NCBI RefSeq assembly: GCF_000247695.1
Contig: NW_004624842.1
Location: 6,187,087-6,251,086, forward strand
DNA: 64,000 bases
Reading direction: 5' to 3'
Source: Heterocephalus glaber
Taxonomy: Eukaryota; Chordata; Mammalia; Rodentia; Bathyergidae
The position numbers and the translations under genes were made by a program. Positions 13,401 to 25,400 of the stretch are shown piece after piece. Position 1 is the stretch's first letter. Every line of letters starts with the position of its first letter. The notes under the pieces were generated by a model. That model was not told the origin of the DNA. It saw nothing but the letters and a program-made list of their open reading frames with translations, and searched no databases.

Positions 13401-16400
13401 TAAACGTTTCTCCAACTTGTTGGGAGTTCATTTGAAAATCCCTTGTAGTCAGACCACTCCTCCTTCCAGAAAGTCAGATTAAGGCAACTCAAAACAACTG
13501 TTTTGTCTTACATGAGGGAAAATAGCAATCAGTAACATGCATTTGTGCTTTTACTAGTTAACTAGAATATGGAACTATCTTAGCCAGCCTTTCTCTTCAT
13601 TCATGCATGCATAAGAAGTTGATAAGAGTGCCTTTACTATGAGATTGTGGCTGCTAGGAGGACCTATGAGTTTCAAATACTTAGTGAAATTAAAATGGAC
13701 CTTAAAGGAGTAGTCTTGTATTGCTGCTAATAAAAGTTGCCTAAATGACTGGACAGACAACAGAAATTTCTCAGAACTTTCTCTGCCCTAGGGCCCAGGA
13801 CAGAATCTGATTTACCATCTCTGAAGGTGATCTCTTTTGCAGGAAAAATACACTAATTTGACTGTTGACTTATTTTCCTCTCTCTCTTTCAAGGAACTAG
13901 ATAGCAGTGGTTTAAATCTCTTGGTTTGATAGCAATACTTCCTTCTCTAAACATGATTGTTATGACTGAAGTCAATTGTAACTTGCGCTTTGAGAGTACC
14001 TACTGGAGTAAGGATATGAGTTCCCTGAGGGAGATAAGATCTTGTGCTGGTAAGGGGTAGATAGTGTAGTCCAGTTTTATTTTCTGGTTCCCTCTCCAGA
14101 TGGTAGCTACCTACCCTGGAGTGGTATAAACCTTGTGGGACGCCCTGGGGGATGCCCTAGGGAGCACAGGAATCAAGCAAAGACTTATGGGATGCCATAT
14201 TTGTTTCTCTTGTTTCAAATTAGGACTCTATATCTGAACCTCTTACTCCTTTGGAATATATTAAGGAGCAATTTAGTATTTCTCTACACCCGCGTGTGGT
14301 GTGCCTACCTCCTAAAGCCAAGTACACAGAGAAAAGTACTATGATGCTATCTCACAATTAGAATTATACTGTAAAAGAGAGAAAATGGTCAAAACCATCT
14401 TCTGTTGAGATTTTCTTTACATTAAGAAGTAATTCTTGCTTGTGTTCAAATGTAAATGTGGGCCTTAGAAAAATGAGAGACCTCACCCTTAAGGCATTCA
14501 GTACCTCTAAGCCTGAGGCTACTCCTTGCCCTAACCACTAGGTGCTGAGGGTAGAATTTGTAGGCCAGACATAATTAATCTCTATGAGGCTAGATCCATC
14601 CTTAGCTAAATTGTTCAGGTCCCTCAAAGACAACATGTCTTGCAGGAAGTAAATGGCAAATATGGGACTGCCTGTGTTCATGTGTCTTTTTTTCTCAGCA
14701 ATCTAAGACAGATCAGATGAGACCTAAGAAAGTTTTCAGATGATCCTGATATGTACATTGAAGTCTTTAGAGGACTTACTCGAGACCTATGGACTAGATT
14801 AGAAAGATGTAATGTTGCTCTTAAATCAAATATTAATTTCTAATGAGAGACAAGTAGTATTACAAGCTGCTACTAAATGTAGAGACAAATATTATCTAAT
14901 TTTGGAAGCTCAAAAGACAGGCAGCCAGAGGAACAACTGGTTCCTACTGGAACACAAGCAGTTCCTATACAAGACTCCCACTGGCCTGCCAATCAGATAG
15001 GAGATTAAATAGAAGACATTTTCAGGCATGTATTCTTGAAGGTCTGAGAAACATGAGAACTAAGTCTTTCAATTATTTGAAATTGTCAACTATTTATGAG
15101 GAAAAATAGGACATCTCAACATCCTGATTTGATAAAAGAAAATACTATAGTTTTTCCCAAGTCACAGTCTTGCAATATGTGGATAGTATGCTGTTATGTG
15201 CCCCCTCAGAAGTGCTTTCTAACTGAGACATCTGCTCTGCTAAATTTTCTAACAGACAGGGGTTATAATATTTCTAGATCTAAGGCACAGCTTTGCAGCT
15301 TTGAGGTAAAATATTTAGGCCTTATTATATCTAAGAACCCAAAGACTGGGGGAAAGAAAGAATTAAACCAATTCTTTCCTTTCCACAGACCAAGACCCTA
15401 AAACAGCTAAGGAGATTCCTGGAAATTACAGGTTTTTGTGACCTTCAGATAGCAGGATATAGTGAGATTGTGTGACCCCTCTATTAGCTTATAGAAAAAC
15501 CCAAAAGACAGACACCTGGGGACCTCATTCCCAGACTGCACTCTAGAAGTTCAAACAAGCACTTCTAAGTGCCTAACTACAGGATACCATTTCAGTTTGT
15601 ATGTTAATAAAAGGTGAGACATGTCTTTGGGAGTGTTTCTACATCAGGGAGCTAGCTGCTCAACAGCCTGTAGGATATTTCAATCGTAAATTAGATATTG
15701 CAGATTCAGAGTAATTCATTGAAAGGGTAAGCCCTAAACAATATAGTTAGAACACTTTCATTCTCTTTCAAGCGGCAAAAAGCAGCCATTTGGGTTCTTT
15801 GCTTATTGGTTTGATTTTTCTGCTTAGCAGTGTGGTGGGAGTCAATCATAGCTTTTGTCTCTGGAGACATGTTTTGCTAAGGATTGCAGATCCACTCTGG
15901 AAAAGCTCCTGAACTTAACTGTCCTTCTACACCTGAGATGGCTAAGATTTAGTTTTTGTGCCATACTTAAAGGCACTCTTCTCTCCCTTCTCCATGGCCC
16001 TGCTCCTGAGAACGCGGTTTGATTCAAGGTACTTCCCTTTTCTGTGGCTGCTGGATTTCAAGACAAAGCTTCCAGAATGGTGAGTTTCCCCTCCCTGGAA
16101 TCCTTTCAGAGTAAAGCTGACCTTCATTTATCAGTGGGCTAAATAGAAAATTGGTCTAGATTTAATCCTGAAATTCTCAAAAGATAAATGTAAAAGTTTT
16201 AGTTCAGATTTATCTGTCTTTCAGCCCTCCAGCAAAACTAGAGAAAGGTAAGAACAGCTAACCTGGCTCTGGCCACTTCCTTGCACCTCTAGCCAGCTGC
16301 CACTGGCACTGGACAAGATAAAGTCTAAGGGACACCTTAGATTGGGCACAGAACAAGAGGGATAGACAGGGATGCCTTCTTTTCCTGTTTCTTTTCAAAA

Positions 16401-19400
16401 TGGGAAAAACTGTCATAGGTAGACATCTGCAGCACAGCAGGTTGGAGCCTTGGCAGGACTTCTCCCCGCACTGCTTGGAATTCACACTTAGCTCCAAAGA
16501 GTGTCACCTGGTCTCTTCTACATGCAAACCTAGCCTGAGCAGACCCCACTGGAGATAGTTAAAATTACCTTTAACAATTTGTCCCTTTAGAGGGAACAAT
16601 TACATGTGGCTATTAAACAACTGTGGCTATAAAAGCAACCATGAGAAGCCTATGTAGCTGGGTATTCCAGTCAGATAAATTGGCAGCTTAGGGCTCATCT
16701 TAAAATGATCTTTGCTTTCACAGATGTAGAAGATTTTTATTACAAAAGATCTCTGTTAATTGATCTATAAAGTTCTGACTAGTCTTTTTATAGTTATAAA
16801 CCCAAAAATTATAAAAGTCATTATAATTCAACTTGGCCAAATACATCTGAGTGCACTCTGGTTTATAAACAAGTTGTCTTATGTGTGTGTCTGTTTGTCT
16901 GTTCAATTTGTTACAATATGTACAGCTGTTATGTTTGAGCTTCTTTCTTTTGGCATTTTGGATTTTTTAAGATGTTTGCCTGTAACTCAAGTTGGCTTAT
17001 AGATAAATTTAATTAAAGACATGGTTCGCCCAGGTTGCCAGATGATCCAAATAATGTCAACTGGTTTTATAAATACAGTACATATTGTTGTTTATGTATA
17101 ACTTGGGAATTTTTCATTGGTCAAAATAATGTGTTAATTGTTATGATCTGGCTCTCACAGGTCATCTAAAAATTTGTTAAGATAATTAAAGACTCTTGGG
17201 CTTAGGAAAACTATGGGACAGGAGTCCCCTTGGTAAAGAAACAAGCAGCTGCCTGGAAAAAATTTATTCCAGCCTTTGTTCACAAGGTGGATCCCAATAA
17301 TTTCCATAACTTTGTGGAAAATATGTCGCTAAACATATCATTGTGATAGGTATACGTTGGTCATGGGCTAAGTTTTCTGTGAAAAAACAATAAGGTTTTC
17401 TTTAAAATGTTCTTGGTACAAAACAAAATTAAATATAAGGGGTTTCATGTAACTGGTATTCATTGTTATTTCATGGAGTATTAAATATCATTCATGCTGT
17501 CTGGGTGTACAGGTCTTCTAAGATATTGTTTATAGTAATGATCTTTTTTGACTCACGTATCTGCCTTTCTCTTACACTCCAGCTACTTGTGATAAGAGGT
17601 ACATGTCAAGCCAGCATGAGAAAACCAGTCAAACAATAGTTTTCTTAAAAACTTATGTTATATATGTTATATGTGTCACCACACTTAGGGATGTTCAGTC
17701 ACCAAACAGTTGAAACAATCACACTAAAATTAGAGGGTAGACATTATGAACTCCTAAAATACATTTATAGGCCAATATGTATGTTCTCTTTAGATGGCAT
17801 CCTACTAAAGGATAACAAATAAGAGTTTTCTTTATGTCATTTAATGTCTTGTGATCAGATGAAGGTGTTTGACTGAAAGACTATTCCATACTAAGATAGA
17901 CATGTAAGTGCTACAAAGACAATGTCATCATGATTTTCAGGCTAAAATACTATGTGTGGCTCTCGGTTTTAAGTTTCTCTATAATATATAACTATTGTCT
18001 GTTAACATTCTACAGAGATTCAACTACTAAAACAACCATGGTTGGTAAAAAATAACAGCCTTCTAACTGTGCTTTATACTTCAAAGGTGCTTGATGTCTT
18101 AACTATTATAATAGTTAAGCTCACTGCTCCTACTAAAATACTTATGTCACTGATCTTCTCTTTTGGGAGTTCAACAACTAAAGTTTGGAGACCAAAACTA
18201 GAAAAGTAACTGGGCTAAGAGGACAGCCAATATTTTGGCCCTGGCCCCTCAAGATCAACAAAGATTCAGGACACAAAGGAACCTTTCCTACAGGATCCTA
18301 CATCTTTGGTAAGTCACTCAACCTCCTGAGTAGGGAGATTGCTGGGCACCAGCTCTATGCATGGTTCCAAAGTAATGCCTGAGGAGACTTAACTGACCTT
18401 GATAGATAGCAAGAGGTTCATACTGATTGACAGGTCTCACTTTAACTTGGTCTTAAACACCCAGCAGAAAACAATAACCAAAAGAGGGATAAAATAATGC
18501 CATAGTAATAAAGCTAGACGTAAAAAGGGGCTGCAGTCACTGACCCCTTCTGGCAGTTTCCAGCTCTACCAGTAGCTGACCATGATTATGTAACATTAGA
18601 AAAAAAAAAAAAACTGTGGTAAAATCTATAAGACCTCAGCTAGAGTTTTATATTTCTTAGTGAAATTTGTTCTTCAAATTGTGTCTTCTTACAGCTGAAA
18701 CTAGAGAGACTTATGACAAAGTATCAGACTTATAGATAACCTCTTATCAATGAAAGAAACTGAGTCAGCAGGTTACAATCACTATTACAGTATCTAAACG
18801 TAACTTTCTCCCCAACCTGCCCTTCCATTCTAGTGTGCTCATGCTTAGGGTATACATGCTGTAATTTCTTAAAAGTTTTGTTTATTCTTGCCTAGAGGCT
18901 GCCAAACTCCAAGCAGTCATACAAATGGAACCAATGACAAATGTGCTAGACTTCTTTTTCGGGATTCACCAGATCGACCTTGTAAACAGCTCATAACTGC
19001 TAAACTATACAATATGACTTCTATGTTGGCTTCTGAAGTCCCCTGGACCTTCTCCTTATCCTCTTTGTGGGAGGCTATTACTAGTTCTTCCCAGTGGAGA
19101 CCCTTGTTGGCTATGTTCATAGCAATCCTGCTGACCTTATAATTTGGCCCATGTATTAACTGTATCTTTGGCTTTGTCTCCTCCAGTCTCAAAGCTTTAC
19201 GGCTACCAAGATGACAATGCCTGGCGCCTATCGAAGGCCTTCAGATAGACTGTAAGAGTAACTCTAACTGCTGATCACAACTATGACCCTCTTCAGCTGG
19301 GAGTAGCCAGAACTGTCTTCACCCTTTGCCCCCTCACAGCAGTTAGGGGTGCTTCTTCAGAGGGGGGAATATTATAGATAGGTAAGTTAATTAGATGTCT

Positions 19401-22400
19401 TGTTGCCAGGTTGACAGGGCCTCCTTTAAGGCACCAGCTCTACAGGAGCCAACACAGCAAGGAACCATCATGGAGAACAATTGAGGCACATATACTGGTT
19501 AGCATTATAAAAAGGAAAAGAAGTAATACTTCCCCTAGAGATAGATAGCAGTGATTGATATTCTAAATGGGAAGTTCATTGTATGTGACTTGTCTTCCCA
19601 TTTGATCCCCATTTAATCAATATTACCTGGGTGACTGTACTTGTAATCTTACTGGTTGGTCATAGTTTTGTCCCACCTTATGCCCACCTTATAAATTTCC
19701 ATTGGGTCTTATAGTTTTGTCCCACTTTGTACCCACCTCACCACATGGCTTTGCTGTATAAAACATCTTTAAAAAGTGTGGGGGGGACCCACTTTCTGGT
19801 CCCCCTTCTGTGCCTCTTAGAAGCTTTCTTTCTATCAATAAATTTTTCCTACTCCAAAAAAAAAAAGAGAAGAAGGGGCCGGGGATTTAGCTCAGTGGTT
19901 CTGCCACCTGCCCCGCAAGTGCAAGGATCTGAGTTTGATCCCTGGTACCAAAAGAAAGAAAAGAAGTCAGGAGATATCTTGACCATAAGAAAAAGTGGAG
20001 AAATAGAATTTAGAAGGAAATATGCTCAAGTATTCATATCAATTGTCTCTGGAAGGTGAGACTTTTTAAAAATTGGTCCAGACTTTCTAAAATTTGTACA
20101 CATAGCATTTTCCTAGGTAATCAGGAAAGCAAAACAATCAGCTAAACGAGAAAGAGCTAAACAAACAAATAAGGGAGCCAATGGACACCTGGGAGCCAAC
20201 ATCATCACATTATGCTCAATGACTATACACAAATATTATGTATTAATTAAAAATAAATTGTAGAAATTAATTCTTTTAAACAGGAAGAACTTGCATCAAT
20301 AAGCTTCAGATGAAGTTCTCAGGAATGCTATTGAGGTAGCATTCCTCAAATGTACATTTAACATGCCCAGCAAACAAGGAGCCACCTGGTCCCCAACCCA
20401 TGTGCCCCTGAACATGCATGGACGCCCACGCTCACCATTCATTGCAGGCATAAATGCCAGGTCAAAAATCTTCTCGACCAGCATCTCCATGAGGCCCACC
20501 TGTGGGGAAACAATGAAGACTGAATCCAGGCAGGGGGTTCACCCAGCTGGGAAGCGCCTCTAGGGATCTGTCCCTGGAGCCCAAGATGAAGACCCCATGT
20601 TACTGTGGGAGAGTCTAAGATCTCTAACCAGCAGAGCCTGAGCTCCAAAACCTCTCAGGTGACAACCAGTGGTACCTGGTCCCCTCGTCACTACAGGTAG
20701 GGAGGCTAAGGTTCAGAGGAGTCCAGCCCTGGTGCCAACCCTTTGGAATTCACACTCTTGTCAACCCCGCCAAGCTCATAGGGATGTCATTCCCAGTAGC
20801 TCTTCCCAGCCTCTGTTCACAGAGGAGATCTCCCTAGGCCCTGAGGGTGATACTTACATCAAAGTTGCCTACATTTGAGGTTTTGAGGTTGAGGTTGGTC
20901 CTACAGATAAAGAAAACAGCCTATTAGAAGCAGTGATCCCTCAGAATCACAAGGCACTTGTATTTCAGTGGGCCATCAGAAGCTATCTACCAAAATCCTC
21001 TAGAAGACCCATGTCCTGGGGGAATTTATAAGAACAATGCTGGTTTCCATCTAGTGAGCACTAACTATGGGACAGATGTGATGCTAAGGGCTTTCCATGT
21101 AGGCAAGGCTGAAATCGTAACCACTCACTGTGTGGCATGCCTGGAACCTGCAATCTCTGCTGCTGTGCTATTCTGAGAGGGGAGGCCTAGCCTCAAGGTC
21201 TTGTTCTGCACTGTGACAGCCTCAGTCTCACTGCACCTGGATCTCACCTGAGAGGCTAGACAGTACAACCTGAGAGGCTGGACCAGACTCAGCCAGGGGG
21301 TAGAAAGTTACTTGAGACCACTCAAAAGGATCAGCTTCGTGCCCAGCCAGAGCGTCACAAAGGAGCCTCCATGTTGGGTGTATTTTAGGGTGTATTTTAT
21401 TCCTTCCTGACTTCTCATTCCTTTTCCAAACATCTTTGCTAACTTGGGCCCCACCACTCTCCCTGCCGGAAACCCCAGCTCTTCCAGTGGCTGCTCCTTC
21501 TCCTCTGGGCCTCAAGCTTTACACTGCTGCCACAGAAACTCCTCAGTGGCCATGACAAATATCATTTCATGAGTGTCCCCACTGTTGGGCTTAATAAACA
21601 TTGCTGTAAAAAGAAAATCTTACAATCACTTAAGAACATGCCAAATATTTGACATATGATCTTATTAATCTTGAAATGGAAATAATAATAGTACTTCTTT
21701 CCATAGTTCAATGTCAAGAATTAAATGAAGACACATCTAGAACTTAGCTCAGTGCCTGGCACATAGAAGGCATCTAACAAATAATAGCTATTATTTTTAG
21801 AAATCTTATGAAATAGGAAACTATTGTCCCGGTTTTCAGATGAGAAAACAGAGTCAACCAGAAAGTCACTTGGGCAACATCAAACAGCAAGTCAGTGGTC
21901 ACATCAAGATTTGAACCCATACTGCTGGACTCTAAAGCCAGTACTGGTAGCAGGTCTCACAGACCAGGGTCAGTTCTAGTCCCTCTCTGTGCTTGCTGTG
22001 TGTCCTTGAGTAAGGAAATCCACCTCCCTAAGCTGTCATTTTCTCACCTTCAAAAAGGCAGCAAAATAGCCCTGATTTCACAGGTCCTTCAGAAGGATAC
22101 AACCTATATGGACAAGGACCAAGAGCAGAGCCCTGGTACACCATCATTATTACTGATGCCACTGCTGCTTCCCAAGAAGTTCTGTTTTGTTCAGTGCATG
22201 GCTTCACCCCATGGCAGGCCCCTGATGCAGTGTTGGCAGGCACAGGGCATTTTCACCTTTGCAGCCCTCACAGCCATTTGGGCGGCCCCTAATCCCTCCC
22301 TGGTGGCCTCTACTCCTTCCCTGGATGTGAGCCAGCCACGGCCACAGCAGCACCAAGACACCTTTCTGAGGAGCAGGAATCCAAGGCAGGAAATCCTCTT

Positions 22401-25400
22401 ACTTGTCCAGCTTGGCATCAATCATGAGCTTATCCCCATCCACAGAAAATGAGGCCAAGAGGTCTGTGTCCTGGAGGAAAGGAAAAGAAAGAAATGTCAC
22501 TGCTATCATGTACAGGTCATAGTTGCTGAGGGCTCGCTGTGTGCCTTTTGCTGGCCCTGTGTACAGAAGCTGTTCCCTGAGGCCTTGGCCATGCTTCCTT
22601 ATATTATATAAGCAAGGGGCTTGCGATAGCACTAGCCATATACTAGATCCCTCCACCATGGGGAGGAGTTGGGAGCAACAAGCAGCCAACATTAACTGTT
22701 GTTTGCAAGTTATTCACAGAATGGGCTGGGTAAACATTTCTCAGAAAGACAAATGCCACAGGATTCCCATGCTTGGCCCTGTGGATGTTTACCATGACTC
22801 TCTGAGATCCCTTTAAGAAGAGAGGGAAGTGGCTTGTAGCCTATGAAACTTTCTCTAGGTGAGCCACTCCAGATGGGATTGGGCATCACGGCTGCCAATC
22901 ATAACCACCCAACCTTCTAGGAGAAAGCATAAAAGGTCCAGACCTATCCCCCTCTTCCAGGAGGAATTTTGTAGGAAAATTCTTTTTGTTTTCTTGGACC
23001 ACATCTAATTTAATTTAATTTGATTTAAAAGTTAGCCTTACGAAAATAAAACCAAGCTCCCAACAAATTCAAAAGTGGTATTAGTAACACAATAACAAAG
23101 ATCGCATGATACAGAAGAACTGGGGTTCTGGGTGCCTGTGGCAAGGACCTAAGCTGGTACTGGAAATCATCCTTAGGGAAGGGTTTGAATGGAGGACTGA
23201 AGCATGTGTACAATTTGACCAAATAAAAAAGAGAGTGAAAGAATAATCCAGACTGTGGGCAAGGCATGTGCAAAGCCCTTGGGGAAGGAAAGAGGGAAGG
23301 ATTAATAGGTTAGAGAGGAGACTAGAGAGTGGATTGTATGAGGCTAGAGTGGAATGGAGCCAAACCAAGCAGAGCTTGGGGCTCTGCTGCCCTGATACAA
23401 TAGGGAGTTCTGATGATGGGCTCTCAGCTGGCCCAAAGCTTGGGCTATTGTTGGAAAGTCACACAATAAGGGCTGATCAATGGGTGCAGAGTGGGCAAGA
23501 ATTGGTCCTTCTGATCTTTCATCAAATGATGGAAAAAAAAATCCCACACCCCATAGCCAGCCAAGAACACCCATTTCTCCAACCTGAAGTGGCTCGTTTC
23601 ATCTCAATAGGGACTGGGAAGACATAGAAGATGGGGCTAGGGGTCTGAACCCAAGGGTCTGTAGACTTACACAAAGGAAGATGGCACTTACCACTTCACA
23701 CATGGCAACATATCACTTAACACGTGTGATATGTTTAGTGAGCCCTACCATGTCCTGGGCCCTGTGCTATACTCTGAGGATCCAGCAGTGAAGAAATCAT
23801 CCAAGTCTCTGCCCAGCAATAAACTATCAAATGTGGTGTTTTGTTTTGTTTTTTTGTACTGGGGATTGAACTCGGGTCCTTAGGCTTGCGCAACAAGTGG
23901 TGAAACCACTGAGCTAAATCCCAGGCCCTCAAATGTGTACGGTCGAGGCTACAAGCAAAGTAAATGAGAGAGAGAGAGAGACAGAGAGACAGAGAGAGGA
24001 AGACAGAAAGAGAGAGAGAGAGAGAGAGGCGGGGAGGACAGAGAGTAAAAGAGTAGGAAGTGATCCGGGAACATCTCTCTGAGGAGGGATGTTTGAGCAG
24101 AGGCCTAAAGGAAATAAGGGAGTGAGCCCTGCAGACATCCTAGGAAAGAAGATTCCACACCTAGGAAATAGCATGTGTGAAGGCCGGTCCTGACATATTG
24201 GGGGAGCATTGAAGAGCTGAGAGGTGAGCACGAGATGATCTTGCAGGACTTTACAGGTCATTTTCAGGAGACTGACTTCTATATGAAGATTTAAGGAAAG
24301 TAGGAGAGTAGTATAATTCATATTTTAAATGGATTCCTCTAAAATAACTTCTAGTGTCCTATAACATAGTAGGGTGACTACAGTTAACAATAATATGTTA
24401 TACATTTCAAAATAGCTAAAAGAAAGAACTTTGAATGTTTCCAGACATACACACAAAAAAAATGTTTGAGGAGATGGATATGCTAATTACCCTGATTTGA
24501 TCATGATACATTGTATGTGTGTGCTGAAACATCTCATGGTATCCCAAATCTAGGTACAATTATTATGCATCAATTAAAAATGTAAAGAAAGAGAATTCTT
24601 CTCTATGAAATAATTGTGGAAATTGTTGTATCTGGATCTGTTCCCTGTTGGGTGCCATGGACAAGCGAGTAGGTACCATCTGTCTTGTTTCTTTCTTCCT
24701 GGAACGTAGTAGGAAGCATAACACACAGTAGTTGCCCAACAAATATTGCTGAATGAATGACCTAGGTCAATTCTGCCATGCACCATGATATACAACCCCT
24801 GAGAATGACAACAGCCAGCACTTGGGGAGTCTTTACAGTACATCCAATACTGCTCTGAGCATCTTATTAATACTGATGACTTGAGGCCAAACCCATGTAG
24901 TAGAGGAAAAAGCAGGCCCAGAGACAGGGAGTGACCTGCCCAAGGTCACACAACCAGAAACGGTAAAGACTGGATATTAATCATCCAAGCAGTCATTATG
25001 GTGGAGACTGTGGGGATCTGAAGGGGCCTGGGGGCTTCCAGAGACCATGAGGCTCTATCTTAAGGCCCAGCTGGGGGCCAACAACACCCCAGACACTTAC
25101 CACGTCAATGAGGCAGATGGTGGTCTCTACATCATTGGGCTGGGAGACCACGACCTCGGAGGTGGCAAACACCTTCACCAGTGCCTTGTCCTTCTCCAGT
25201 GTCACTGATGGTGGGTTGGGGACCTGGATCTTGATGGTGAGTGGGCGGGATTCAGGGTACTGCTGGAACACCTGTGAGAGGGCATGGGGCCAGATGAGTG
25301 AGCCCCTTGGCAACAGGGGGCCAGGAGGTTGTCAACCAATCTTCAAAGCCAGAGCCCAGGGAGTCTCTGAGTAGCTTCAGATCCAACATGTCTGGAGTCC

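Larger units (their letters stand above)
12104..19958 (+). mobile_element. processed (poly-A) copy of a class I endogenous retrovirus, defective
   Basis: The element lies in BPIFB4 intron 13, antisense to the gene. It begins with R-U5 (12104-12285), followed by a degenerate primer-binding site at 12289-12306 that matches the proline-tRNA type at about 12 of 18 positions by eye. Gag, pol and env remnants follow in the normal order. It ends with U3-R and a run of A directly after the R polyadenylation site (19855). A 16-bp duplication (AAAAGAAGTCAGGAGA) flanks it at 12088-12103 and 19959-19974. The 5' insertion point reads TTTTT/AAAAAG, as for L1 endonuclease. There is no U3 at the 5' end. The reading frames are full of stops, so it has no coding capacity. 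An ID-like SINE sits between the A tail and the 3' duplication. Confidence 0.85.

Noticed and set aside
19885..19950. tRNA-like A and B boxes in the ID-like elements, possible tRNA genes
   Set aside because: They are followed by A-rich tails, flanked by target-site duplications, and occur many times, so they are SINEs derived from a tRNA and not tRNA genes.
12104..19958. Reading the retroviral element as a standard two-LTR provirus
   Set aside because: There is no U3 at the 5' end, no U5 at the 3' end, an A tail follows R, and the duplication is 16 bp.
21895..22452. A 185-codon plus-strand open frame
   Set aside because: It begins in MIR sequence and runs antisense over BPIFB4 exon 11. No recognisable protein.
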